Shown one piece after another: positions 1-8,960 of a stretch of DNA of 64,000 nt (the first letter of the stretch is position 1; each line of letters starts with the position of its first letter). The notes under the pieces were generated by a model. That model was not told the origin of the DNA. It searched no databases and was given only the letters and a program-made list of their open reading frames with translations. The stretch spans positions 62,001-126,000 of the forward strand of contig JAFTXJ010000002.1 in the NCBI GenBank assembly GCA_017461625.1, in the 5' to 3' direction. The DNA comes from Clostridia bacterium (GTDB taxonomy: Bacteria > Bacillota > Clostridia > Oscillospirales > Acutalibacteraceae). A program made the translations under genes and the position numbers.

Positions 1-138
1 AACCGTCTTCGCCAGTTTTACAGCATTACTCCCGGTGGAAGGGAATATCTTTCGGCAATGAGAAAAGAATATGAATTATTTATTTCGGGGGTTAATCTTA
101 TATACAAAAATCTGGAAGGGGGAGAGTTCGATGCTTAG
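1..138 (+). CDS. PadR-family transcriptional regulator, C-terminal fragment
   Basis: The window opens inside a reading frame (frame 1) that encodes about 45 residues up to a TAG at 136-138. The peptide begins NRLRQFYSITPGGREYL, which matches the end of the winged-helix domain of PadR regulators, where an R-x-Y-x-I-T-x-x-G-R/K motif closes the wing, and then continues as a short C-terminal helix. The 5' part lies outside the window. The next gene starts inside its last codons (8-nt overlap), so the two are translationally coupled. PadR proteins are usually local repressors that respond to ligands or envelope stress, so this one probably controls the two membrane/secreted proteins that follow. 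Family call is from the fragment only. Confidence 0.75.
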   Translation, partial: NRLRQFYSITPGGREYLSAMRKEYELFISGVNLIYKNLEGGEFDA

Positions 139-532
139 TGACAAGCAGAAAAAGAAGTATGTCAGAGCTGTGTCAAAATGCCTGAAATGCTCAAAAAAAG
201 ATAAAACCGAATGTATGGAATTATTCACACATTCGGTTGAGGATATTATAAATCAGGAAGAAGACATAACTATTGAAAAATTAGAAGGCATCTTGGGTAA
301 ACCGCAGGAGGTTGCAAAGGAGCTTGAGAGTGCAATCAACCCAATTGCAATGAAAAAATATGCAAGAAACAGAAAAATTTTGCTCACTACGATAACGATA
401 GTGATTATAGTTGCAATGATTGGAATTTGGCAATATGCAGTTTATTACGCAGTTTCACCGGTTTATTATGTCGAATCACCTGTGCTTTCGCCGGAAGAAA
501 TGGAGATATATGATGAACTTTTATTACACTAA
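131..532 (+). CDS. Small membrane protein with cytoplasmic helical domain, DUF1700/HAAS-like
   Basis: A 133-residue protein. I start it at ATG 131, preceded by GGAAGGGGGAG, rather than at the upstream ATG 71, because 131 has the ribosome site and overlaps the PadR stop. Residues 1-75 are charged and helical with four cysteines near residues 16-28 and 38. One membrane helix follows (about residues 92-115), then a short outside tail. The layout of a soluble helical domain before a membrane span, directly behind a PadR regulator, is that of the DUF1700/HAAS-type partners of PadR. No enzymatic motif is visible. It presumably works with the regulator in sensing or envelope homeostasis; that is inference from context. 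Confidence 0.6.
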   Translation: MLSDKQKKKYVRAVSKCLKCSKKDKTECMELFTHSVEDIINQEEDITIEKLEGILGKPQEVAKELESAINPIAMKKYARNRKILLTTITIVIIVAMIGIWQYAVYYAVSPVYYVESPVLSPEEMEIYDELLLH

Positions 533-1004
533 AAAAGTTATTTCATTGCTTTTAGTGATGACAATTTTGTTATCAATATCATCAGTATCAGTGTTTGCTA
601 CAAATGAAAAAGCAACAGAGGATATAGTGAGATTTGCTGACGGCTGTTATTTTGTAACTGTTATGATTGAGGAGCAAGTAACGCCAAGAGCAACAACGGT
701 TACTAAAACAAAAAAGACTACATGTTATGATGCTAATAATGTAGCCAAGTGTGCGCTTGAGGTTACTGCAACTTTTTCGCTGAACAAGGGTACAAGCATC
801 GCCTGCACCAATGCAACATATAAAACTTATTCTTATGCAAGCGGTTGGTCGATTGAGTCACCCTCCGTGAAATATGATAACTACATAAGCTCAGCGGTCG
901 CAAAAGCAAGCGGAACGGTTAAACACAAGGTTTTAGGTGTAACTGTAAAAACAGAACCGATTTCAGTGAGCTTATCAGGCTACAAAGACGGAACATATGC
1001 ATAA
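513..1004 (+). CDS. Small secreted protein of unknown function
   Basis: About 163 residues. The start is ATG 513 (or the ATG directly before it at 510) with GGAG at 502-505; it overlaps the end of the previous gene by 20 nt, so the pair is coupled. Residues 1-29 form a signal peptide (basic MNFYYTKK, hydrophobic core, cleavage after VFA). The mature part is Ser/Thr-rich and beta-like with a C-x-x-x pattern around TTCYDANNVAKCALEV, followed by TFSLNKGTSIACTNATYKTY. Similar small secreted proteins are common in gut Clostridia behind PadR-type regulators, but I cannot assign a named family with confidence. A hairpin terminator follows immediately. Confidence 0.6.
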   Translation: MNFYYTKKVISLLLVMTILLSISSVSVFATNEKATEDIVRFADGCYFVTVMIEEQVTPRATTVTKTKKTTCYDANNVAKCALEVTATFSLNKGTSIACTNATYKTYSYASGWSIESPSVKYDNYISSAVAKASGTVKHKVLGVTVKTEPISVSLSGYKDGTYA

Positions 1005-1010
1005 ATAAAA

Positions 1011-1034
1011 GAGCCGAGGCATAGCGCTCGGCTC
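1011..1034. terminator. Bidirectional terminator
   Basis: GAGCCGAG at 1011-1018 pairs with CTCGGCTC at 1027-1034 around an eight-base loop, between two converging genes. It directly abuts the stop codon of the minus-strand gene at 1035. Confidence 0.75.
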
Positions 1035-2930
1035 TTAAAACTTTACAAAAAATGGGTTATCAAAACGGGATTTGTCAATTTGTTTTTTGAGGGTAAAATC
1101 AAAAAGGTTTTTTGTTATGAAATCTTTTTCAGGCGGTGCAACCTCATTGCAGGTGAGTGACACTTCCTTTGACAACTTGCTTTGGCTTACTTCATTTTTA
1201 GCAGCGACGGCATAGAAATATGTCTCGCCGTTTTTTGTTTTATTGTCGGTAAAGCTTGTGTTTTGGCTCTCACCAATGAGGCGGAAATGATGGGGCATTC
1301 CCTCTGAACGGTAGATGTAATATTTGTCCGCTCCGTCTGTTTTGCCCCAGGTCAGATTAACGGTCCAGTCCTTCTGAACAATTGTTTCAATCACGGGGGT
1401 GGGGAGTGAAGCTGTTTCTTTGGCGGCTTTGCTCATTTCGCTGTTAAATTCTTCACTCACTCCGAGGCACTGTACCTGATAATAATAAGTTTTACCCTCT
1501 TCAAGTGAGGAGTCAAGAAACTCTTTGGTTGTGGTTTTACCAATGCAGGTAAAAACTGCATCAAGGCTTGTACTTCTGTAAATTTTGTAACCCACAATGT
1601 CGTGAATGTTGTCATCTTCCCAGCTGATGCGAATTGAAGTTTGACTTACATTTTCAGTGCAGATTTTTTTAACAGGGGAAAGGGTAACAGTAACATTGCA
1701 GTCAGCCGAAACATTGCCGTAATCTGATTTCACTGTAATTACGCAGTTGCCTGCACCCTGACCTTTGATTATGCCGTTTTGGGCGGTGGCAACCATTTCA
1801 TTGCTTGTGAGCCATTTTGTTTGCTCACTGTTTGCGTTAAGAGGCAAAACTGCGGAAAAAATCTCGTTGGTTTCACCAATCCCGAGTACAAGTGAATTCT
1901 GACTGAGCACAATTTTTTCAGGTCTGTCATCCACGGTAACAAAGCTGTAAACAGGGCCTTTGTAGGTTTTGCCGTTAATTACTGCATATGTGCAGTAATA
2001 ATATGTTTTGTCAACGGTTAAATCTTCAATATTCAAAGAAAGAGATATGCTCTTTTTTGAAGTATAAGATTTTACCTTTTTCTTTTTTAATGAGCTTTTG
2101 CTCTCGCCAAAGTAAAATCCCGAGGAGCTTATGCCGTAGCTTGAGGAGTTATTGACCTTGCCCATAAGGGTGGCGGAGTGGGCAGTCACATTTTCTGCAG
2201 TTGCGGTTATAACGGCGAGCTGTGATGTGCTTGAGCCTGAACCTGAACTGCCTGATGAATATGAACCCGACCCGTATTTAGAAGCGGCATATGCTGCAAA
2301 TGAGTATGAGCCCACATAGGTTGAACCGTCATTATAGGCAGGGCGGGCATAGCCTAATATGTATGAGGCGTTTTTCTTCCTTGTTTTAGCCTCTGCTCGG
2401 TAGCCCTGAGAGCTGCCGGTGTTGCCCTCAACAACATACACATTGTTACCGCTGACACCTGTTACAATGCCGATGTGCTTGGCTGTTGAGCCACCACTCC
2501 AGTTAAAAAAAATAAGGTCGCCTGCTTTTGGGGTAAATCCGCTTTTTTTGAAGTATTGTCCTCTTTGCGAAAACCAGTTAACAAGTGAGGCACAGTTGCC
2601 GATTCGGGGAATAACAGATGTGCTTATATTTGCCTGATTGGCACACCATACCACAAAAAATGCACACCATGCAGTTGTGGGGGCACCAAACCACGCACCG
2701 TATTTTGTATATCCACCGTCCTGACCCTTGGCGAGTGGCTTGCCTGTTGAGGTGCTCAGCTCGGTGTAGCCAATCTGTGTTTTTGCAACGGCTATGAGGT
2801 CTGCGGTGTTGCCGCCTGTGTTGCGATGGGTGTTAGGAAAGTTATCACGGTAAGTGACACCTTCAGATGTGAAAGAAAAAACACCGATCACCATAACAAA
2901 GGCTAATATTAAACTGAAAACTTTTTTCAA
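1035..2930 (-). CDS. Secreted CHAP-domain peptidoglycan hydrolase with Ig-like and fibronectin III domains
   Basis: A 631-residue exported protein. The ribosome site AAAGGA lies nine bases before the TTG at 2930, giving the typical MKKVFSLILAF signal peptide; a longer start at 2939 is possible. Residues about 40-195 are a CHAP domain: catalytic Cys about 89 in TTAWCAFF and His about 152 in TAKHIGIVTG, the arrangement of amidases/endopeptidases that cleave peptidoglycan peptides. A Gly/Ser linker follows, then a beta domain, a Big2-type Ig domain (near IVLSQNSLVLGIGET) and two fibronectin III-like domains (GYKIYRSTS, KYYIYRSEG). It stands alone between terminators. Role in wall remodelling or lysis is inferred from the domain; the repeats probably bind the wall. 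Confidence 0.85.
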   Translation of the reverse strand: MKKVFSLILAFVMVIGVFSFTSEGVTYRDNFPNTHRNTGGNTADLIAVAKTQIGYTELSTSTGKPLAKGQDGGYTKYGAWFGAPTTAWCAFFVVWCANQANISTSVIPRIGNCASLVNWFSQRGQYFKKSGFTPKAGDLIFFNWSGGSTAKHIGIVTGVSGNNVYVVEGNTGSSQGYRAEAKTRKKNASYILGYARPAYNDGSTYVGSYSFAAYAASKYGSGSYSSGSSGSGSSTSQLAVITATAENVTAHSATLMGKVNNSSSYGISSSGFYFGESKSSLKKKKVKSYTSKKSISLSLNIEDLTVDKTYYYCTYAVINGKTYKGPVYSFVTVDDRPEKIVLSQNSLVLGIGETNEIFSAVLPLNANSEQTKWLTSNEMVATAQNGIIKGQGAGNCVITVKSDYGNVSADCNVTVTLSPVKKICTENVSQTSIRISWEDDNIHDIVGYKIYRSTSLDAVFTCIGKTTTKEFLDSSLEEGKTYYYQVQCLGVSEEFNSEMSKAAKETASLPTPVIETIVQKDWTVNLTWGKTDGADKYYIYRSEGMPHHFRLIGESQNTSFTDNKTKNGETYFYAVAAKNEVSQSKLSKEVSLTCNEVAPPEKDFITKNLFDFTLKKQIDKSRFDNPFFVKF

Positions 2931-3009
2931 TAAAATCAATCCTTTTCAAAATCGGATATAATTTTATCATAAACAGCTCTTTCAGTCAACAAAATGAAAA
3001 ATAGAAAAT

Positions 3010-3031
3010 CCCACAGTCAGATGACTGTGGG
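3010..3031 (-). terminator. Terminator of the esterase/M28 pair
   Basis: A perfect ten-base-pair hairpin, CCCACAGTCA-GA-TGACTGTGGG, followed on the minus strand by a T-rich stretch, downstream of the esterase stop at 3041. Confidence 0.75.
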
Positions 3032-3040
3032 CAAGCTTGA

Positions 3041-4114
3041 TTATTGTTCAGCTGTGTAATTGTTAACGGCATACATAAATCCGTCAATCAGAAATGCTTT
3101 TGCCTCTTTGGCAGGTGTTGCATAGCCAAGCAGGTCAAAACCGTGGAAACAACCTTCAAAGGTTTTAAACATAACTTCAACACCGGATGCTTTTAGGTTT
3201 TCAACATACTGAATTGTTTCATCCGTGAAGGGCTCAATTGTGCCGACATAAGTGAGTGTTGGTGGCAGATTTCTGTAATCTGTTTCACGTGCTGGGGCAG
3301 CATATTTTGAAACATCTTCTGTGCCAAATTTTTCACCAAGATAGAGTTTCCATGCAATTTTATTTGATTTTGTATTCCATATGGGAGCATCGTTGTTTTG
3401 TGAAGATTCAGTAATCATTCTGTCGTCAATCATCGGATAAAGAGGCATCTGAAAAGCGATGTTCACATCGCCTGTGTCTCTTGCCTTGAGCGATACTGCG
3501 GCACAAAGCCCTCCACCGGCACTGTTACCGCCAACAAAAATCTGGTCGTCTCTCATACCGTAGCTTTTGCCGTTTTGCTTAAGCCATAAAAGAGCATCAT
3601 AACAATCGTTAAGTGCGGCGGGGTAGGGTGCGGTAGTAGAATTGGTATAATCCGGGGCAACTATAACGCAACCGGATGCATCAATGAAATTCTGAATAAA
3701 ATTGAAATCCTGTTCAGGGCATCCAAGACCGTAGCCTCCGCCGTGAATCCACAAAAGCCCGGGTACATTCTCTTTTCGATCTTTGGGTGAATAGACACAG
3801 ATCCTGAACTGAGAACCGTCTTCACGGGTAATGTATTTTACTTCACGATTGATATTTTTTGTCAAGTCGGGCAACCCGATATTATCAAGAAAAAGGTTTG
3901 CTATTTTGAAAAATCCTACCGTAAAGTTAGGCATAATTATTCTGATAATATTGCCTACAGTGCGGATTTCAGGGTGGATATCGCTTGATTTCACATTCCA
4001 TATGTCAAAAGGATTGCAGGCGTTACTCTCTTGTGAAGCTTGGTTTGTTGCAGAAGCGGAAAGGGGAACAAGGAAGAACGCAAGACATAATACGATTGCT
4101 ATAAATTTTTTCAT
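3041..4114 (-). CDS. Secreted alpha/beta hydrolase, HSL-type esterase
   Basis: 357 residues with a signal peptide (MKKFIAIVLCLAFFLVPLSASA). The hormone-sensitive-lipase family signature is clear: oxyanion motif HGGG at residues 124-127, nucleophile elbow GNSAGGG with Ser198, and a C-terminal catalytic His324 in CFHGFD with an acid near residues 294-298 (IEPFTDE). The enzyme should hydrolyse short acyl esters outside the cell, for example acetyl groups on sugars or glycerides; the substrate cannot be read from the sequence. It starts three bases after the M28 peptidase stop, so the two are co-transcribed. Confidence 0.85.
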   Translation of the reverse strand: MKKFIAIVLCLAFFLVPLSASATNQASQESNACNPFDIWNVKSSDIHPEIRTVGNIIRIIMPNFTVGFFKIANLFLDNIGLPDLTKNINREVKYITREDGSQFRICVYSPKDRKENVPGLLWIHGGGYGLGCPEQDFNFIQNFIDASGCVIVAPDYTNSTTAPYPAALNDCYDALLWLKQNGKSYGMRDDQIFVGGNSAGGGLCAAVSLKARDTGDVNIAFQMPLYPMIDDRMITESSQNNDAPIWNTKSNKIAWKLYLGEKFGTEDVSKYAAPARETDYRNLPPTLTYVGTIEPFTDETIQYVENLKASGVEVMFKTFEGCFHGFDLLGYATPAKEAKAFLIDGFMYAVNNYTAEQ

Positions 4115-4117
4115 AGC

Positions 4118-5392
4118 TTAACTCAAACCCTTCTTGTCAAAATTGAAAATTGTTGAAAGCACAATTTCATAGCCTGTTTCAATAGCCTTCGGAACAAGTC
4201 GGTCGTAATTGTCACGGCGGTTATGATAGTAATCAGCAGGTGTCGGGTCCATAGCTGCAAGGCAGGTTGCAGGGATACCTGCCTGGGTGAATGCCGAAGC
4301 ATCTGATGAGCCGAAATAAACGTTGGCAAATTTTAAATCGTTATGACCTGCATCTTTGGCAGATTCCATAACAAGGGAGCTGAATTTAGGGTTGTGACGG
4401 ACTGTGCCTGTCATATCTCTGTTGTAAACATTGAGAAATTCAAGGTCGGTGAGTGTGTCAACACACAAAACAGCAGTTTCAACTCCACTGTTTACATATT
4501 CATCATAATGGTCTTTTGCAAACTTTTTGCAACCTCTGAGTCCTGCTTCTTCACCGTCGGTTACCATGCAGACAACCTCAGTGTTTTCAAAGCGGATGTC
4601 TGCTTCGTGAAGCATTTTAACTGCACATGCGGCAGCAAAAGTGCCTGTAAGGTTATCGTTTGCACCGGGAACAAGATTTTTGTAATCAACAAAAGTTAAA
4701 AGACCGATCATTGCAACTGTTGTAAAGGGGAAGAGTATGTAGCTTGCAATTTTCACAAAGTCTGCAAAGGAGTTTTCAACACCTTTTGCCATAAGAATAA
4801 TCTGGATAACAGCCACAACAAAGCTGGCAATTGCCCCAACAATAACCGAGGCGAGCACTGCTGCCTGACCCTTACCGCCAAAATAATACATATGGCGCCA
4901 TTCATAAACAGAGTCGCAATGACCGCTGATAATAATTCTTCTTTTGGTTTCACCGGTTGCTTTTCTTGTGGCAACAAGGTTGTGACCTTCTACCTTTTTG
5001 CAAAACGGGTCGCAGAACTGTTTGTATAAAAGAAATTCCATAACTGTGATGAAAAGACCAACGCCGACAACGGCACCGAAAATGATGTTAAGTAAAAGAT
5101 AAGAAATTATATTTGCGAAAAACAAAGCAAAAGAGATAACACCTGCCGCCATAACAGCAATGCTTACAACTTTGGTGAAGCTGAAAAATGCCTTCGGTGC
5201 AACGGTATAGCCTTCATAATGTGTTTCATCAACCGAATCACCGAGGAATTTTTTGATTTCTTCCTGTGATTTATAGCAACCCTCGCAGCCTGATTCACGG
5301 GGTCCGCAGGTTTTTATGATGTGCTCAATACCCTTGACTGTTTCTTTAACATTCTTTTTGATTATGTCTTTCGGAAATTCTGAAATTTTCAA
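4118..5392 (-). CDS. Membrane-embedded M28-family zinc peptidase
   Basis: 424 residues. GAGG lies eight bases before TTG 5392, which I take as the start (GTG 5401 overlaps the ribosome site). The M28 metal ligands are all present: SGHCDS (first His), GANDN (bridging Asp), GEEAGLRG (catalytic Glu pair), LCVDTL (Asp) and DYYHNRRDN (last His). Two membrane helices precede the catalytic domain (about residues 70-120). Two more (about 177-203 and 215-237) sit between the first His and the bridging Asp, where other M28 enzymes have a short loop. It should be an aminopeptidase-type enzyme working at the membrane. First gene of a two-gene operon with the esterase. Confidence 0.8.
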   Translation of the reverse strand: MKISEFPKDIIKKNVKETVKGIEHIIKTCGPRESGCEGCYKSQEEIKKFLGDSVDETHYEGYTVAPKAFFSFTKVVSIAVMAAGVISFALFFANIISYLLLNIIFGAVVGVGLFITVMEFLLYKQFCDPFCKKVEGHNLVATRKATGETKRRIIISGHCDSVYEWRHMYYFGGKGQAAVLASVIVGAIASFVVAVIQIILMAKGVENSFADFVKIASYILFPFTTVAMIGLLTFVDYKNLVPGANDNLTGTFAAACAVKMLHEADIRFENTEVVCMVTDGEEAGLRGCKKFAKDHYDEYVNSGVETAVLCVDTLTDLEFLNVYNRDMTGTVRHNPKFSSLVMESAKDAGHNDLKFANVYFGSSDASAFTQAGIPATCLAAMDPTPADYYHNRRDNYDRLVPKAIETGYEIVLSTIFNFDKKGLS

Positions 5393-5489
5393 AACAATCA
5401 CCTCAAAAGAATTTTACATTTTGAGAACTAAAAAATCAATAGATTTCATAAATTTTATGTTTATTTTTATTAACTTACTTTCTTAAATG

Positions 5490-5518
5490 TTGTTTTATTC
5501 TGTGAAATTTGTTATAAT
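5490..5518 (+). promoter_or_regulatory. Sigma-A-type promoter of the glycosyltransferase-queH operon
   Basis: TTGTTT (5490-5495) and TATAAT (5513-5518) are separated by 17 bases, about 35 bases before the GTG start of the first glycosyltransferase. Confidence 0.6.
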
Positions 5519-5554
5519 TATTACATTAAGTGGATGATAAGTGAGGTGATTGAT

Positions 5555-6601
5555 GTGTCGGCTGAAAAACTTGTAAGCATTGTGATACCTGTTTATAATG
5601 TTGAAAAGTATCTCCCCCAATGTCTTGACAGTGTTATGGGGCAGACTTATAAAAACATTGAAATAATCTGTGTCAACGACGGCTCACCCGACGGCAGCGA
5701 AAAAATTATTGCTGATTATATGAAAAAAGACGGTCGGATTGTTCTCATCAGTCAAAAAAACCAGGGCCTTTCAGGGGCAAGAAATACAGGGCTTGAAAAT
5801 GCCAAAGGTGAATACATAGTTTTCCTTGACAGCGATGATTGGATTGACCATGAAACGGTTGAGGTGGCTCTTGGTGAGGCTGAAAAAGAAAATGCTCAGC
5901 TTGTTATGTGGAGCTATGTAAGAGAATTCCCGACAGTGTCGGTGCCTAAAAATGTTTTTGAAAAAGACCGGATTGCTTTTGAGGGTGACAGTCTGAAAAA
6001 CATTCTCCATCGCAGAATGGCAGGTCTTATGGGTGAAGAGCTTCGTGACCCGAGCAATGCGGATTCAGCCGTAACGGCCTGGGGCAAGATGTATAAAACA
6101 CAGTGCCTTGAGGATTGCCGTTTTGTTGACACAAAAATTATCGGCACGGAGGATGCACTGTTTTCGCTCCATGCCCTTTGCTATGTTGAGAAAGCGGTGT
6201 TTGTTAATCGCCATTTCAATCATTACCGTAAGGATAACGACACCTCTTTAACAAGAAAGTATAAACCACGGCTTTTTTCTCAGTGGCAGGAACTTTATTC
6301 AAGAATGGGAGAGGTTATCAGAAACAATAATCTTCCTTTTGAAGAGGCTCTCAATAACCGAATCGCTTTAAGCATAATAGGGCTTGGTCTCAACGAGCTG
6401 ATTAACCCTGTTTCTCACAAAGAAAAAATCAGAAAATTAAAGGGAATTATTACCTGCGAAAGATATAAAAAAGCATATTCAGCTTTGCAGACAAAGTATT
6501 TCCCGATTCATTGGAAGCTGTTTTTTACCCTTTGCAAAACGGGTAACGCAACAGGTGTTTATGTTTTATTAAATTGTATAGATAAAATCATCAGTAAATA
6601 A
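5555..6601 (+). CDS. Family 2 glycosyltransferase
   Basis: 348 residues from GTG 5555, chosen because GAGG lies eight bases upstream; an ATG at 5534 has no ribosome site. The N-terminal 100 residues are a GT2 (GT-A fold) domain: VSIVIPVYNVEKYL, nucleotide-binding VNDGSPDGS, and the metal-binding LDSDDW. The C-terminal 240 residues are mostly helical with no obvious membrane span. Inverting transfer of a sugar from a nucleotide sugar to a cell-surface polymer is the family role; donor and acceptor cannot be deduced. First gene of a five-gene operon. Confidence 0.88.
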   Translation: MSAEKLVSIVIPVYNVEKYLPQCLDSVMGQTYKNIEIICVNDGSPDGSEKIIADYMKKDGRIVLISQKNQGLSGARNTGLENAKGEYIVFLDSDDWIDHETVEVALGEAEKENAQLVMWSYVREFPTVSVPKNVFEKDRIAFEGDSLKNILHRRMAGLMGEELRDPSNADSAVTAWGKMYKTQCLEDCRFVDTKIIGTEDALFSLHALCYVEKAVFVNRHFNHYRKDNDTSLTRKYKPRLFSQWQELYSRMGEVIRNNNLPFEEALNNRIALSIIGLGLNELINPVSHKEKIRKLKGIITCERYKKAYSALQTKYFPIHWKLFFTLCKTGNATGVYVLLNCIDKIISK

Positions 6602-6613
6602 CGGAGAGTTAAA

Positions 6614-7534
6614 ATGAAAACTTTAACGGTTTTTACCCCTGCGTATAACAGAGCTTATTCAATTCACCTCTGCTACGAAAGTCTTTGCCGTCAGACCTGC
6701 AAGGATTTTGTGTGGCTTGTAGTTGATGACGGTTCAACAGATGAAACTGCCGAGCTTATTAAAAAATGGCAGAGTAGAGATAACGGCTTTGAAATTAAAT
6801 ATGTCTACAAAGAAAACGGCGGTATGCACACAGCCCACAACACAGCTTATGAAAACATTGACACTGAGCTTAATGTGTGCATTGACTCTGACGATTATAT
6901 GACAGATGATGCCGTTGAAAAAATCATTACCCTCTGGAAAGAAAAGGGAAATCCCCAATATGCCGGAATTATTGCCCTTGATAAAACCGAGGACGGCAAA
7001 ATTATCGGCTCAATTCTTGAAACCGACCGTGAAGACACCACCCTCACAGGCTTTTATCAACGTGGGGGCAAGGGTGACAAAAAGCTGGTTTACAGAACGG
7101 ATGTTATGAAAAAATATCCGCCCTACCCTGTTTTTGAGGGTGAAAAGTATGTGTCCCTTGCTTATAAATATTCTCTTGCTGATGAAGAGTACACCTTGCT
7201 TATTTTAAATGAGGCTTTGTGTGTGGTTGAATATATGGCAGACGGTTCGAGTACAAATATGTTTAAGCAATATCTTCGCAACCCCAAGGGCTTTGCTTTT
7301 ATCCGAAAGGTTGATATGCAACGGGCAAAAAGCTTTAAAGAGGTTTTTCGCTGTGCCGTTCACTATGTTTCAAGTTCAGTTATTTCAAAAAATAGAAGCT
7401 TTATTAAAGAGTCACCCAAAAAGGTTGCAACTGTTTTGGCTATACCCTTTGGAATTGCATTGACTTTTTATATTAAAAAGAAGTCAGGCGGATATATGAA
7501 TGTTAACGGATTTAATGAAAAGAGGAAAAATTAA
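6614..7534 (+). CDS. Family 2 glycosyltransferase
   Basis: 306 residues with GGAGAG before the ATG, 12 bases after the previous stop. GT2 motifs are LTVFTPAYNRAYS, VVDDGSTDET and IDSDDY. The C-terminal segment around 275-293 (VATVLAIPFGIALTFYIKK) is hydrophobic and could dock the protein to the membrane. Its pairing with the preceding GT2 enzyme suggests sequential sugar additions on the same surface glycan. Its stop codon shares a base with the next start (TAATG), so the downstream gene is coupled. Confidence 0.88.
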   Translation: MKTLTVFTPAYNRAYSIHLCYESLCRQTCKDFVWLVVDDGSTDETAELIKKWQSRDNGFEIKYVYKENGGMHTAHNTAYENIDTELNVCIDSDDYMTDDAVEKIITLWKEKGNPQYAGIIALDKTEDGKIIGSILETDREDTTLTGFYQRGGKGDKKLVYRTDVMKKYPPYPVFEGEKYVSLAYKYSLADEEYTLLILNEALCVVEYMADGSSTNMFKQYLRNPKGFAFIRKVDMQRAKSFKEVFRCAVHYVSSSVISKNRSFIKESPKKVATVLAIPFGIALTFYIKKKSGGYMNVNGFNEKRKN

Positions 7535-8157
7535 TGCACATTCCATCATCAACAACAAAAGAAATTGAAGTTCTCACCTTTGAGGATGCACTCAAAGGCA
7601 GAACCGACGGCAAAGATTACGACACCGAAAAATGGCTGTATGTTCCCGATTTTTATTCGGAATACCGTTATATATTAGGCACAAGGGGAGTAAAACCTCT
7701 TATCTGTATAGGCATAAACCCCTCAACAGCAAAGCCCGATGATCTTGATAATACCCTCAAATCTGTTGAGCGAATCGCATTAGGTAACGGATTTGACTCT
7801 TTTATAATGTTTAATGTTTATGCTCAGCGTGCCACAAGTCCAAAGGATATGGAAAAAGAATGTAATTATGATTTACATAATGAAAATATGAAGGCTTTTG
7901 AGTATATTCTCGGCATTTCAAGGGATGCTCCTGCCGTGTGGGCAGCCTGGGGAACAATAATTAACGAGCGTGATTACCTTGCACCGTGTGTTATGGATAT
8001 GATAGAGCTTGGCAAAAAGTACGGTGCAAAGTGGTACACTGCCGGCAAGCGTTCCAAAAACGGAGGTCATCCGCATCATCCGCTGTATCTTAAAAAAGAC
8101 AGTGTGCTTGATGAGTTTCAGGTTGAAGATTATGTTAAGGGATTGATGCTTAAATGA
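7534..8157 (+). CDS. DUF1643 family protein
   Basis: 207 residues. The conserved DUF1643 blocks are visible: ICIGINPSTAKPDDLDNT near the N-terminal third, FIMFNVYAQRATSP in the middle, and AAWGTI followed by the C-terminal GGHPHHPLYL. The family has no established biochemical function; the Asn-Pro-Ser-x-Ala and His-Pro-x-His motifs look like a nucleotide or metal pocket, which is only a guess. It is translationally coupled on both sides (one-base overlap with the glycosyltransferase, ATGA overlap with the next gene), so it belongs firmly to this operon. Confidence 0.85.
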   Translation: MHIPSSTTKEIEVLTFEDALKGRTDGKDYDTEKWLYVPDFYSEYRYILGTRGVKPLICIGINPSTAKPDDLDNTLKSVERIALGNGFDSFIMFNVYAQRATSPKDMEKECNYDLHNENMKAFEYILGISRDAPAVWAAWGTIINERDYLAPCVMDMIELGKKYGAKWYTAGKRSKNGGHPHHPLYLKKDSVLDEFQVEDYVKGLMLK

Positions 8158-8960
8158 AATATCTCTGGGCGGCAATCATAACGCTCTGGTTGGTTGTTGC
8201 TGTTTATTTTTATATAAACTATGTGCTTTTTCACAAACATTTCGGAAAAGCAGGTAAAAAGAAAAATCCTCCTGCTCAATGCAAGGAGAATGTTGGCTCA
8301 TATGAAAGAATAAATATTACATCTGCAGATCAGTTTATTTTAACGGCAAAGCTTTTTACCCCTGCAAACGGTGACGGAAAAAGGAGCGTGCTTCTTTGCC
8401 ACGATTACAGAAGCAACGGTGAAGCTGACTTTGCAAAAGAGCTTGATTTTTACAAAAACCTCGGCTACAATATTTTGCTGATTGAACAGCGTTGCCACGG
8501 CAAAAGTGCAGGTGACACCACTTCAATGGGTATAACCGAAAGCTATGATGTTGTTTATTGGTGCAGTTGGCTTGAGCTCAGGTTCGGTACGGGATGTCCT
8601 ACTGTTGTTCACGGCAAGGGAATGGGTGCGTTTGCCGCCCTTGTTGCCCTTGCAAGCCCCGAACTTCCGCAGAATGTTATTAAAGCAGTTGTAAGCGAAG
8701 TGTATGATAGCGTTTTTGAAAAATTTTCGCAAACGGTTAAAAATAAATACGATTTTTGGAGCAAGGTAATTATTCCTACGGTTAATATGTTTTACCGTCT
8801 TAACACCGGATTTGATATGAGAGATGCCGATATAAAAAACTTTGCAAAAAAAATCAGCACCCCTGTGCTGTTTGATTGTAAAGATAAAGAAACTCAAGCT
8901 TTTAAAACCGTCAGAATGGCTGTCAGCGGTGAAGGGCTTGAAAAATTTTTGAATGAGTGA
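8154..8960 (+). CDS. Membrane-anchored alpha/beta-hydrolase-fold protein lacking the nucleophile
   Basis: 268 residues. An N-terminal membrane helix (residues 4-24) precedes an alpha/beta-hydrolase core with VLLCHDYRSNG and LIEQRCHGKSAGDTTSMG, the latter matching the D/E-x-R-x-x-G-x-S-x-G loop of this fold. At the nucleophile elbow the expected G-x-S-x-G reads GKGMG (in VVHGKGMGAF), so the Ser is replaced by Gly. No convincing catalytic His remains near the short C terminus. It is therefore probably not an esterase but a binding or scaffold protein, or a decaying gene that is still open. ATGA overlap with the preceding gene and overlap with queH show co-translation. Confidence 0.75.
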   Translation: MKYLWAAIITLWLVVAVYFYINYVLFHKHFGKAGKKKNPPAQCKENVGSYERINITSADQFILTAKLFTPANGDGKRSVLLCHDYRSNGEADFAKELDFYKNLGYNILLIEQRCHGKSAGDTTSMGITESYDVVYWCSWLELRFGTGCPTVVHGKGMGAFAALVALASPELPQNVIKAVVSEVYDSVFEKFSQTVKNKYDFWSKVIIPTVNMFYRLNTGFDMRDADIKNFAKKISTPVLFDCKDKETQAFKTVRMAVSGEGLEKFLNE

